Part shown: positions 35,256-43,608 of the stretch, one piece after another
Layout: each line of letters begins with the position of its first letter
Numbering within the stretch: position 1 is the stretch's first letter
From: Beijerinckia sp. 28-YEA-48
GTDB taxonomy: Bacteria; Pseudomonadota; Alphaproteobacteria; Rhizobiales; Beijerinckiaceae
Direction: 5' to 3'
NCBI RefSeq assembly: GCF_900104955.1
Contig: NZ_FNSI01000001.1
Coordinates: 902,001-966,000, forward strand
DNA: 64,000 bases
Position numbers and translations under genes: made by a program
The notes under the pieces: model-generated
The model's database searches: none
What the model was told of the DNA's origin: nothing
Seen by the model: the letters and a program-made list of their open reading frames with translations, nothing else

Positions 35256-36164
35256 TTGACCACTGACACTCAAACGCGCTGCGGGTTCGTTGCCCTGATT
35301 GGGGCCCCGAACGCCGGCAAATCGACGCTGCTCAACACGTTGGTTGGCGCGAAAGTCTCGATCGTTTCGCGCAAGGTGCAGACGACGCGGGCGCAGGTGC
35401 GCGCCATCGCCGTGCACGAGAAGACGCAGATCATCTTTGTCGACACGCCGGGTATCTTCCAGCCCAAGCGCCGGCTCGACCGCGCCATGGTGACGAGCGC
35501 CTGGGGCGGAGCGGTCGACGCGGATGCGGTATGTCTGCTGATCGACGCGCACCGCGGGCTCAACGATGAAGCGCGCGAGATCCTGACGAAGCTGAAGGAC
35601 GTGCGGCTGCCGAAGGCGCTGGTGCTCAACAAGATCGACACGGTGGAGAACACCACGCTGCTTGGCCTGGCCCAATCGATCAACGAATTGTGCCCCTTCG
35701 ACGACACCTTCATGGTGTCGGCGCTCAAGGGCTATGGCGTGCCGACCATGCTGGAGAAGTTGGCGGCCAAGATGCAGCCGGGCCCATGGTTGTTTCCCGA
35801 AGACCAGATCACCGAGGCGCCGATGCGCGTCTTCGCCGCCGAGATCACCCGCGAGAAACTGTTCGAGCGCCTGCACGACGAACTGCCCTACAACCTCACT
35901 GTCGAGACCGAACAGTGGAAGGACCTGCCGGATGGTTCGGCGCGCATCGAGCAGACGATCTATGTGACGCGCGACGCGCATAAGAAGATCGTCATCGGTG
36001 AGGGCGGACGCACGCTGAAATCGGTCGGCAGCGCGGCGCGCAAGGATATCGCCGAAGCGGCCGAGCAGAAAGTGCATCTGTTCCTGTTCGTGAAAGTGCG
36101 CGAGCGCTGGCTCGACGATCCCGATCGCTATCGCGAAATGGGTCTCGACTTCCCCAAGGAATAA
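35256..36164 (+). CDS. era: GTPase Era
   Basis: 302-residue GTPase for 16S rRNA/30S maturation. G1 GAPNAGKST, the effector region with QTTRAQ, G3 DTPG, G4 NKID and a C-terminal KH domain containing KIVIGEGGRTLKSVG. The start is a TTG directly behind the rnc stop; no in-frame ATG exists near this position, and the known Era N-terminus (RCGFVALIGAPN) begins ten residues later. Confidence 0.94.
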   Translation: MTTDTQTRCGFVALIGAPNAGKSTLLNTLVGAKVSIVSRKVQTTRAQVRAIAVHEKTQIIFVDTPGIFQPKRRLDRAMVTSAWGGAVDADAVCLLIDAHRGLNDEAREILTKLKDVRLPKALVLNKIDTVENTTLLGLAQSINELCPFDDTFMVSALKGYGVPTMLEKLAAKMQPGPWLFPEDQITEAPMRVFAAEITREKLFERLHDELPYNLTVETEQWKDLPDGSARIEQTIYVTRDAHKKIVIGEGGRTLKSVGSAARKDIAEAAEQKVHLFLFVKVRERWLDDPDRYREMGLDFPKE

Positions 36165-36166
36165 AG

Positions 36167-37366
36167 GTGACGCAAGCGGCTGGGACAGGGCGGATCGCCA
36201 AGGGGACGCCGCAATATCGGCGCACGTCGCTGGCGATCTTTTCCTGCGGCTTCTCGATCTTCGCGCTGCTCTATTGCACCCAGCCGATCCTGCCTTTGTT
36301 CGTCGACGAGTTTCATGTCTCGCCGGCGCAGAGTTCTCTCGCCCTGTCGCTGACGACCATCACGCTGGCCGTGGCGATGATCTTCGCCAGCTCCTTCGCC
36401 GAAGCTTGGGGTCGCAAACCGCTGATGTTGGGCGCGCTCGTCTCGGCCTCTGTGTTGACCCTGCTGCTGTCGGTGGCGACGGAATGGAGCCAGATCTTGT
36501 GGCTGCGGGCGCTGGCCGGCGTCGCGCTCAGCGGCATGCCGGCGGTGGCGCTCGCCTATCTCGGTGAGGAGATGGAGCCGCAGGCGGTGGCGCCGGCCGT
36601 CGGCCTCTATATCGGCGGCGGCGCGCTTGGTGGCATGTCGGGCCGGCTCTTTGTCGCGGTGTTGGCCGACTACGGTTCCTGGCGCATCGCCATGGCTTTT
36701 ATCGCCGCGACCGGGCTCGTCTCGGCCGTCATCTTCTGGAAGGCCTTGACGCCGTCGCAGCATTTCGTGCCGCGTGGGCTGCATTTTGGCGGGCTCGCCG
36801 CCTCGCTGTTTCGCCATTTCCGCAATCCTGGCATTGTCCTTCTGGTGTGCGAGGGCTTTCTACTGCTCGGCGGCTTCATGGTGCTCTACAATTACATCGG
36901 CTTCCGCTTGCAGGCGCCGCCATTCAATTTCAGCCAGAGTCTCGCCGGTCTGGTCTTCGCCTGCTATCCGATCGGCAGTCTGGGATCGGCGACCATGGGC
37001 AATTTGGCGTCGCGCTTTGGGCGGGGTCGTGTGCTGGTCGCCTCGATCCTGATCATGATCTGCGGGCTGGTGGTGATGACGCCCGACAATCTCATCGCCA
37101 TCGTCTTCGGTCTGGCCGCCATGACATTTGGGTTTTTCGGCGCCCATGCGATTTGCAGTGGCTATGCGCCAGCGCTGGCTGACCAGGACAAGGCGCAGGC
37201 TTCTTCGCTCTATCTGCTATTCTATTATATCGGCGGTGGCATCGCCGGCTCGGCGGGCGGCCTGTTCTGGAGCACGGCCGGCTGGCCGGGCGTGGCGATG
37301 TTCTCGGGCGTGTTGATGCTGGGCACGCTGACCGCAGGCTTGTTTCTGGCGCGTCGCGCGCCATAG
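36167..37366 (+). CDS. MFS transporter, YnfM-like
   Basis: 399-residue, 12-helix major facilitator protein. The segment LYCTQPILPLFVDEF and later ASSFAEAWGRKPLML are typical of the YnfM/arabinose-efflux-like group. Start is GTG two bases after the era stop. It is inserted between era and recO, which are usually adjacent. The substrate is unknown. Confidence 0.85.
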   Translation: MTQAAGTGRIAKGTPQYRRTSLAIFSCGFSIFALLYCTQPILPLFVDEFHVSPAQSSLALSLTTITLAVAMIFASSFAEAWGRKPLMLGALVSASVLTLLLSVATEWSQILWLRALAGVALSGMPAVALAYLGEEMEPQAVAPAVGLYIGGGALGGMSGRLFVAVLADYGSWRIAMAFIAATGLVSAVIFWKALTPSQHFVPRGLHFGGLAASLFRHFRNPGIVLLVCEGFLLLGGFMVLYNYIGFRLQAPPFNFSQSLAGLVFACYPIGSLGSATMGNLASRFGRGRVLVASILIMICGLVVMTPDNLIAIVFGLAAMTFGFFGAHAICSGYAPALADQDKAQASSLYLLFYYIGGGIAGSAGGLFWSTAGWPGVAMFSGVLMLGTLTAGLFLARRAP

Positions 37367-37394
37367 GCTCAAAACGCTATGATTGAGGTTGCGC

Positions 37395-38147
37395 GTGGAA
37401 TGGCGCGATGAAGGCATCATCATCGGATTGCGCAAGCACGGCGAGACCAGCCTCATCGTCGAATTGATGACGCGCGCCCATGGCCGCCACATGGGCATTG
37501 TCAAAGGCGGCCGCTCGCGGCGCATGCAGCCGACCCTGCAACAGGGCAATAGCGTCGAGGTGACGTGGCGGGCGCGGTTGGAAGAGCATCTTGGCCTGTT
37601 CACGCTCGAGGTGGGGAAGGCGCGCGCGGCCGAGATAATGGCGACGCCGCTGGCGCTCGCCGGTATCAATCTGATCGGCGAACTGCTGCGGCTGCTGCCC
37701 GAACGCGATCCGCACGAAACGCTTTACGAGATGGCGAGCGCCATGGCCGATCGCCTGGGTGATCAGCAGTTTGGTCCGGCGCTGATGGTGCGCTTCGAGC
37801 TGGAAGTGCTGTCGGAACTGGGCTTCCGTCTCGACCTGTCGCAATGCGCGGCGACGGGAACGAATGACGCTTTGATCTACGTGTCGCCGAAGACGGGGCG
37901 TGCCGTCAGCGCCAGCGCTGGCGAGCCCTATAAGGATCGACTGCTGCCGCTGCCGGCTTTCCTGCATTCCATGTCCTGGCAATATGCGCCCAGCAAAGCG
38001 GAGATTGCCGATGGCTTTCGCCTGACGGGGTATTTTCTCGACCGCGATGTGCTGCAGCCGCGCGGCGGGAGCGATAAGCTGGTGCGCCGCAGTTATCTCG
38101 CTGCCGCGGGACTGACGTCGGGCGATCTCTCCGGCACCGGTCATTGA
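37395..38147 (+). CDS. recO: DNA repair protein RecO
   Basis: 250-residue mediator that helps RecR load RecA onto SSB-coated DNA. The N-terminal OB-fold begins MEWRDEGIIIGLRKHGE. The alphaproteobacterial RecO signature RLDLSQCAATG and the C-terminal helical part are present. GTG at 37395 with GAGG about nine bases upstream is chosen over the TTG at 37383. Confidence 0.93.
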   Translation: MEWRDEGIIIGLRKHGETSLIVELMTRAHGRHMGIVKGGRSRRMQPTLQQGNSVEVTWRARLEEHLGLFTLEVGKARAAEIMATPLALAGINLIGELLRLLPERDPHETLYEMASAMADRLGDQQFGPALMVRFELEVLSELGFRLDLSQCAATGTNDALIYVSPKTGRAVSASAGEPYKDRLLPLPAFLHSMSWQYAPSKAEIADGFRLTGYFLDRDVLQPRGGSDKLVRRSYLAAAGLTSGDLSGTGH

Positions 38148-38160
38148 GCACACGGCTGCA

Positions 38161-38430
38161 TCATGGTTGCAGATCCCAGTTGCGATCTTGCACGGGCAGG
38201 GCGCGCATCAATCGGACGAATTCTTCCGCATCGGGTGTCGTGAGCCAAATCAGTGTGGCGAGCCGAGAAGGGCAGGACATCGGATGGGTGCGTGGCCTGT
38301 CCCGTCCGGCGACTGGGACAACTGCTTTCCAGATGCCGAGAGCAGTCTCTACCGCATGGGGCGCGCGTTTGAGATCGATCGGGGCGTGTGCCGGTCGTCC
38401 ACGGACTAAAACTTGTTCTTCGCGGGACAT
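38161..38430 (-). CDS. hypothetical small protein
   Basis: 89-residue protein with a good SD (AGGAG, nine bases before the ATG). It has no signal peptide. It contains PDAEEFVRLMRALPVQDRNWD near the end and a basic middle. I recognise no family. It converges on recO with a 13-bp gap. Confidence 0.5.
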   Translation of the reverse strand: MSREEQVLVRGRPAHAPIDLKRAPHAVETALGIWKAVVPVAGRDRPRTHPMSCPSRLATLIWLTTPDAEEFVRLMRALPVQDRNWDLQP

Positions 38431-38622
38431 GTGGCTTCTCCTGCGGGCTGAATGAACCGCAGGTTAGGAGTGGTTGGATTTCTTCAGCACACCGGTTCTT
38501 GCTGTCGAATCGAAGATTCATCGGTCCGGTTCGATACCAGGGCAATATTCGGAGTTTGATGGGCGTTGTCTCGACCTAGGTCTGCTTCCGCTCGCGCCGA
38601 TGCGAGCTGACAGGAGATCGAG

Positions 38623-39075
38623 ATGTCCAAGATTGATGATAACAAGGCCGTTGTCGGCCGTTGGTTCACCGAGTTCTGGGGCGAAGAATGCAACCTCGAC
38701 GTCGTCGACGAAATTGCCGCGCCCGACATGCTGCTGCGCTATTCGCTGCATGAACCGCGCCGTGGCCATGCCGACATCAAGGCTTTCATGACCGACTTCC
38801 GCGCCGCTTTTCCCGATCTCAAATTCTGGGGAACGGCCGATCTGATCGCAGAGGGCGACTATGTCGTTGGCCAATGGGAAGGCGGCGGCACTCACACGGG
38901 CGCGGCCTTCAGCGACTTTCTCGTCGGATCGCTGCCGGCGGCAAGTGGGCGCAAGATGCACTTCACCGGGACCACGGTGCTGAAGATCGAAAACGGCAGG
39001 ATCGTTTCCGAGATCGGTCTCGATGACGGCGTGACGGCTCTGACGCAGCTGGACCTGATCCGGCAGCTGGCCTGA
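38623..39075 (+). CDS. SnoaL-like ester cyclase family protein
   Basis: 150-residue cone-shaped NTF2-like fold. It reads NKAVVGRWFTEFWGEECNLDVVDEI at the start, HADIKAFMTDFRAAFPDL in the middle, then GTHTGAAF and VLKIENGRIVSEIG, the pattern of SnoaL-like polyketide/ester cyclases. The actual substrate of such stand-alone proteins is usually unknown. SD GGAG precedes the ATG. Confidence 0.82.
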   Translation: MSKIDDNKAVVGRWFTEFWGEECNLDVVDEIAAPDMLLRYSLHEPRRGHADIKAFMTDFRAAFPDLKFWGTADLIAEGDYVVGQWEGGGTHTGAAFSDFLVGSLPAASGRKMHFTGTTVLKIENGRIVSEIGLDDGVTALTQLDLIRQLA

Positions 39076-39082
39076 CAGCCTT

Positions 39083-39109
39083 CGGCCCGCATGCGCAACA
39101 TGCGGGCCG
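39083..39109. terminator. bidirectional terminator
   Basis: 11-bp perfect stem CGGCCCGCATG/CATGCGGGCCG with loop CGCAA between the convergent genes ending at 39075 and 39116; T-rich on the plus-strand side. Confidence 0.85.
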
Positions 39110-39115
39110 TTCTAT

Positions 39116-40042
39116 TTATTCCGCCCATTCCTCGTCCGTCGTGAAGACGATGGTGAGCCAGCGATCCGACGTGTCGCCGCCGATCGACTCGCCGATTTCA
39201 TCGCGGAGGCGGTCCCATTCCTCCAACCGCTTTGCCGGCCAGCCCGTTGGCACGATGAAATAGAGCTCGATCTGGCGGCCGCGTCCGACCCGGGCGACAT
39301 AGGCGCGATAGGAGGCGAAGCCGTAGCGCGCGACGATGTTTTCGGCGATTTCGTCGACGTGCTGTTTGAGTTCCGCCGGCGTCACCAGCAGGATATCGGC
39401 CAGCGCCTGTCGCACCGTGCCGAGGGGAATGGGGATCACCACAAGGCAGACGACCGCAAGAATGGCCGGATCGACATAAGGCGACATCCACTGCAAGTGG
39501 GTGCCCTGGATGAAATAGCCGAAGATGAAGGCGACCAGCAGGGCGGCGGTCAAGGCCGCCGACATCACCCACGCCTTGGCATCCATGGCGAGAAAATCCG
39601 AACGGATCGTCTTGTTCGCGCGCTTGCCATAGATGGCCATGCCGACGGAGAGCACGACGGTCACCACGGCATAGATGATCGCCATATTGAAGCTCAGCAC
39701 GCGCCCGCCCGACAGGATGCTGCCGATGGCGTTGATGAGGGCATAGATCGAGGCGCCGATCAGCAAGATGCCGTTGAGGCCGAGCACCATGGGCTCGAGA
39801 TGCCAGAAGCCCATAGTGAAGGTTTCGACGAGCTTGCTCTTCTTGGTGCCGATGGCCGTCGAGGCGGCGATGAGATTGGTCACCAGAAGCGACAGAACGG
39901 TCATACTGGCGTCGGTTAGGGCGTAGAGGCCATCGAAGACGATGGAATACGAGCCCGACAGCAGGCCGAAGAGGATGCCAAATCCGGCCAGGAAGAAGGT
40001 CATGACGATGGAGAAGCGAAGGACGCTCTGTTCGGTCTTCAT
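39116..40042 (-). CDS. cation diffusion facilitator-like transporter
   Basis: 308-residue membrane protein with six predicted helices. DGLYALTDASMTVLSLLV is in the second helix region, and a soluble C-terminal domain (RYGFASYRAYVARVGRGRQIEL) follows, as in CDF/cation-efflux proteins. An Asp pair is visible in the membrane part. ATG at 40042 has GGAAGGA upstream; an in-frame ATG 42 bp earlier is less likely. Metal specificity is not readable. Confidence 0.8.
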   Translation of the reverse strand: MKTEQSVLRFSIVMTFFLAGFGILFGLLSGSYSIVFDGLYALTDASMTVLSLLVTNLIAASTAIGTKKSKLVETFTMGFWHLEPMVLGLNGILLIGASIYALINAIGSILSGGRVLSFNMAIIYAVVTVVLSVGMAIYGKRANKTIRSDFLAMDAKAWVMSAALTAALLVAFIFGYFIQGTHLQWMSPYVDPAILAVVCLVVIPIPLGTVRQALADILLVTPAELKQHVDEIAENIVARYGFASYRAYVARVGRGRQIELYFIVPTGWPAKRLEEWDRLRDEIGESIGGDTSDRWLTIVFTTDEEWAE

Positions 40043-40247
40043 CGTGCGGTCCTTCCGGGATTCGACCCCACATTTATAGTTCAAACTGTGATGACGGCGT
40101 GAATGCTCCGGGTTGCCCAGATCCGGAACGTGGGGCTTTCAGCGTAATCGGGTGGTTTTCAGCGCCGAGGCGGCCAACATGGGAGCCTGATTTCGGAGGC
40201 GGCCGCGCGGCAGCGGTGTGCCGCGCCAATCCGCATAGAGCCGGCCG

Positions 40248-41354
40248 ATGACCATATTTTTGAAGAAACAAACGATTTCGCAAGCATTTGGCGGCGATGA
40301 TGGGCGCTGGACGCAGATTTTGGCGCGCGACCGTAATGCGGACGGTCAGTTTTGGTATTCAGTCTATACGACTGGTATCTATTGTCGCCCCTCCTGTCCC
40401 TCCCGTGCCGCCAACCCCAAAAACGTGCGTATTCACGCCACTTTGGCCGATGCGAAGGCGACGGGCTTCCGGCCTTGCCGACGCTGCAATCCCGATGGCG
40501 CCTCGGTCGTGGATGATCAGGCGGCGCTCGTCGCGCGGGCCTGCCGCATCATCGAGGCGAGCGAGGAGGAGCCGGCATTGGCCGATCTGGCGCGGGCGCT
40601 CGGGCGCAGCGCCGGCTATTTCCACCGGCTGTTCAAGGCGACGACCGGCCTGACGCCGAAGGACTATGCCGCCGCGCAGCGCGCCAAGAAGGTGCGGCTG
40701 GCCCTGGCGCAGGGAAGTGGCGTGACCGAGGCGATCTATGATGCCGGCTTCAATTCGAGCGGCCGCTTCTACGAGCAAGCTGTGGGCATGCTCGGCATGA
40801 CACCGACGCGCTATCGTGCCGGCGGCGCGCATGAAGACATTCGCTTCGCGGTCGGCCAGTCCTCGCTCGGGGCGATCCTCGTCGCTTCGACCCGCAAAGG
40901 CGTCGCCGCCATCCTGTTCGGCGACGACCCGGATCAACTCGTGCGCGATCTTCAGGATCGTTTCCCGAATGCCAGCTTGATTGGCGGCGATGCCGATTAC
41001 GAGACGCTGGTGGCGCGTGTCGTCGGCTTTGTCGAAGCGCCGCGGCTGGGGCTCGATCTGCCGCTCGACGTGCGGGGCACTGCGTTTCAACAGCGGGTGT
41101 GGCAGGCGTTGCAGGATATTCCTGTCGGCGAGACGATGTCTTATGCGGAACTCGCCCGCCGGATCGGCAGGCCTAGTGCGGTGCGCGCCGTCGCTGGCGC
41201 CTGTGCGGCCAATCCGTTGGCCGTGGCGATCCCGTGTCATCGTGTCGTCAGAACCGATGGCGCGCTGTCTGGCTATGCCTGGGGTGTCGAGCGGAAGCGA
41301 GCCTTGCTCGATCGCGAAGCGCATCCCTTCGTTGAGCGGGCGCAGCGCCAATGA
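40248..41354 (+). CDS. ada: bifunctional Ada: alkylation sensor, AraC-type activator and O6-alkylguanine transferase
   Basis: 368-residue full-length Ada. The N-terminal zinc domain has TGIYCRPSCPSR (Cys46 the likely phosphotriester methyl acceptor) and CRRC. An AraC-type HTH follows (residues about 90-185, ending with MLGMTPTRYR). The C-terminal transferase has IPCHRV with acceptor Cys330. Methylation of the N-terminal Cys converts Ada into an activator of the adaptive response. It heads a run of alkylation-repair genes up to 43608. Confidence 0.95.
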   Translation: MTIFLKKQTISQAFGGDDGRWTQILARDRNADGQFWYSVYTTGIYCRPSCPSRAANPKNVRIHATLADAKATGFRPCRRCNPDGASVVDDQAALVARACRIIEASEEEPALADLARALGRSAGYFHRLFKATTGLTPKDYAAAQRAKKVRLALAQGSGVTEAIYDAGFNSSGRFYEQAVGMLGMTPTRYRAGGAHEDIRFAVGQSSLGAILVASTRKGVAAILFGDDPDQLVRDLQDRFPNASLIGGDADYETLVARVVGFVEAPRLGLDLPLDVRGTAFQQRVWQALQDIPVGETMSYAELARRIGRPSAVRAVAGACAANPLAVAIPCHRVVRTDGALSGYAWGVERKRALLDREAHPFVERAQRQ

Positions 41355-41569
41355 TCACCAGGCCCGCGCGGCAGGCGCGGAGCATTGCCACGCTCCGTGT
41401 CATCAGGCGCGACGATCCGGACAAGGCGCTTGTTCTGTCGATGATCGAGCGGCTGGTTCGGCGCGGGTTCGCTAAGCGGCGCGCTCTCGACAATGGCGAT
41501 TTCGAGGTTCGCTTTCACAGCGGCGAGGTCTTTCTTCTGGGCGACGCCGATGTCACCCGCATTCGCTGA
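41351..41569 (+). CDS. small unknown protein in the alkylation-repair operon
   Basis: 72-residue basic protein starting at the ATG that overlaps the ada stop (ATGA). It has no recognised family; it shows RGFAKRRALDNGDFEVRFHSG and FLLGDADVTRIR, which looks like a small beta-rich fold. Its position makes it translationally coupled to ada. Confidence 0.55.
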   Translation: MITRPARQARSIATLRVIRRDDPDKALVLSMIERLVRRGFAKRRALDNGDFEVRFHSGEVFLLGDADVTRIR

Positions 41570-41603
41570 AGGGCGGGGCATGTGCTCAGAAATGACGAGA
41601 TGA

Positions 41604-41640
41604 ATTTGCAAAAGTCGATTTGCAAAAGTCGATTTGAAAG
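41604..41640. repeat. tandem 14-bp repeat before ogt, possible Ada-binding site
   Basis: Two exact copies of ATTTGCAAAAGTCG (41604-41617, 41618-41631) and a partial third. Each holds an AAT/ATT next to GCAA, loosely like the A and B boxes bound by methylated Ada in E. coli. It lies in the 141-bp gap between the small gene and ogt. Confidence 0.55.
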
Positions 41641-41710
41641 CAAGGACCGGAGTGTGGCCCTACGTTCGCGCCTCTAGAGTCAGCCTTGTCGCAACACAGG
41701 AGTGACGAAG

Positions 41711-42223
41711 ATGAAACATGTTGAAATCGAGCGTCTCGTTTACGCGACGGCTGAGACCGCGCTGGGGACGGTTCTGGTGGCGCGCGATAGCGGCGCTATC
41801 CGGGCGATCCTGATCGGGGACGATGCCGAAGCGGTTCGTGCGGAACTGGCAACGCAGTTCGGTGCCGGTCTCATCGAGGATGAAGCACGGCTGCGCGCCG
41901 ATCTTACCAGGGTTCGCCGCCATATCGAAAACCCGAATGAAGCTCTCGATCTGGCGTTGACGATGCATGGCACGTCGTTTCAAAAACGCGTTTGGGCGGC
42001 GATCCGCCAGGTGCCTGTTGGATCGACGATCACCTATACCGAACTGGCGCAGCGGATCGGTGCGCCCCAGGCGGTGCGGGCCGTTGGCAGCGCCTGCGCG
42101 GCGAATGTCACGGCGTTGGCCATTCCTTGCCATCGCGTGATCCGCAGCGACGGGACGCTCGCCAGCTATCGCTGGGGCGTCAACCGCAAGCGGCGACTGC
42201 TCGATCTGGAGGCGGCCGCGTGA
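41711..42223 (+). CDS. ogt: methylated-DNA-[protein]-cysteine S-methyltransferase
   Basis: 170-residue single-domain O6-alkylguanine transferase with GTSFQKRVWAAIRQVPVG, RAVGSACAAN and the acceptor-cysteine motif IPCHRVI. It removes alkyl groups from O6-guanine onto its own Cys and is used once. It duplicates the function of the Ada C-terminus. ATG at 41711 is favoured because AGGAG sits at correct spacing; a GTG at 41702 is too close to it. Confidence 0.92.
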   Translation: MKHVEIERLVYATAETALGTVLVARDSGAIRAILIGDDAEAVRAELATQFGAGLIEDEARLRADLTRVRRHIENPNEALDLALTMHGTSFQKRVWAAIRQVPVGSTITYTELAQRIGAPQAVRAVGSACAANVTALAIPCHRVIRSDGTLASYRWGVNRKRRLLDLEAAA

Positions 42224-42939
42224 CCCGTCTTTCGATTGAAGACCGTATCGGCGCGGCCGACTGGATGTCGGCCGCTGACGATCTCGATGCGCAGGGCTGG
42301 ACGGTTCTGCCGAAGCTTTTGCAGGATGGCGAATGCGATGCCATCGCCGCTCTCTATGGCACGGGCGGCGAAATGTTCCGCAGCCGGGTGGTGATGGCGC
42401 GCCATGGCTTTGGCCAGGGCGAATATCGCTATTTCGCTTATCCGCTACCAAGCCTGATCCAGGATCTACGCACGGCGGTCTATCCGCGTCTCGCTCCGCT
42501 CGCCAACCGCTGGCACGCGCGCATGGGGATGCCGGCGCGCTTTCCCGAGGATCACGCGGAGTTTCTCACGCGCTGTCATGAAGCCGGGCAAAAGCGGCCG
42601 ACGCCGTTGCTGTTGCAATATGGGCCGGGCGACTACAATTGCCTGCATCAGGATCTTTATGGCGAGCATGTCTTTCCGCTACAGCTCGTGGTGCTCCTGT
42701 CGCAACCGGGAGCGGATTTTCAGGGCGGCGAATTCGTCCTCACCGAACAGCGCCCGCGCATGCAGACGCGTCCCGCCGTGGTGCCCTTGAACAAGGGCGA
42801 TGCGGCGATCTTCGCGGTCAACAGCCGCCCGCAAAAAGGCACACGGGGCGATTATCGTGTGGCTCTGCGCCATGGCGTCAGCAAGCTGCGGGAAGGCCAC
42901 CGCCACACGCTGGGCGTCATCTTCCACGATGCGACATAG
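42220..42939 (+). CDS. 2OG-Fe(II) oxygenase, putative alkylation-repair dioxygenase
   Basis: 239-residue oxygenase starting at the GTG overlapping the ogt stop. Iron ligands are the H-x-D in CLHQDLYGEHVFPLQ and a distal His in GHRHTLGVIFHDA; an Arg in DYRVALRHGV is the candidate 2-oxoglutarate binder. It resembles the PF09859 group, annotated as 2OG-Fe oxygenases acting on damaged DNA and frequently next to ada/ogt. The DNA-repair role rests on that context. Confidence 0.85.
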   Translation: MTRLSIEDRIGAADWMSAADDLDAQGWTVLPKLLQDGECDAIAALYGTGGEMFRSRVVMARHGFGQGEYRYFAYPLPSLIQDLRTAVYPRLAPLANRWHARMGMPARFPEDHAEFLTRCHEAGQKRPTPLLLQYGPGDYNCLHQDLYGEHVFPLQLVVLLSQPGADFQGGEFVLTEQRPRMQTRPAVVPLNKGDAAIFAVNSRPQKGTRGDYRVALRHGVSKLREGHRHTLGVIFHDAT

Positions 42940-42954
42940 GTTGTGGTTGCTGTC

Positions 42955-43608
42955 ATGAATGATCTCTTCGAGAACGATCTCTTCGACACAACGCGGGCAG
43001 ATGTTTCGCTCGGGCCGGGCGCTGTGGTTCTCGCAGGGTTTGTCCGTGCCGAAGCGGAAGCCTTGTTGACTGCCGTTGCGGCGATCGCGCAAGCCGCGCC
43101 GTTCCGGCATCTGATCACGCCGGGCGGCTGGAAAATGTCCGTGGCGATGACCAATTGCGGCCAACTCGGCTGGGTCAGCGATCGCAGGGGCTATCGTTAT
43201 GATCCGCTTGATCCTGAGTCCGGCCGGCCCTGGCGGGTGATGCCGCCGCTGTTTCTCGATCTGGCGCGACGGGCGGCGGCGCAGGTGGGCTTTGCCGACT
43301 TCGCGCCAGAGGCCTGCCTGATCAATCGCTATGTGCCGGGCGCGCGGTTGACCTTGCATCAGGATCGCAACGAGCGCGATCTCGACGAACCGATCGTCTC
43401 CGTCTCGCTCGGCTTGCCGGCGACGTTCCTCTGGGGTGGCCTGTCACGCGCCGACAAAACGCGCCGCCTGCGCCTCGTCCATGGCGATGTGGTGGTCTGG
43501 GGCGGGCCGGCGCGCATGACGTTTCATGGCGTCGACACCCTGCGCGATGGTGATCATCCGATGACGGGTGCCGTGCGCTACAATCTGACGTTCCGGCGCG
43601 CCGGCTAA
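42955..43608 (+). CDS. alkB: alpha-ketoglutarate-dependent dioxygenase AlkB
   Basis: 217-residue AlkB, matching the E. coli enzyme in length. INRYVPGARLTLHQDRNE gives the substrate loop and the His-x-Asp iron ligands. FHGVDTL holds the second His and RYNLTFRR the 2-oxoglutarate-binding Arg. It oxidatively removes methyl groups from 1-methyladenine and 3-methylcytosine. Its stop overlaps by a few bases with that of the convergent peptidase gene, so no terminator separates them. Confidence 0.94.
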   Translation: MNDLFENDLFDTTRADVSLGPGAVVLAGFVRAEAEALLTAVAAIAQAAPFRHLITPGGWKMSVAMTNCGQLGWVSDRRGYRYDPLDPESGRPWRVMPPLFLDLARRAAAQVGFADFAPEACLINRYVPGARLTLHQDRNERDLDEPIVSVSLGLPATFLWGGLSRADKTRRLRLVHGDVVVWGGPARMTFHGVDTLRDGDHPMTGAVRYNLTFRRAG

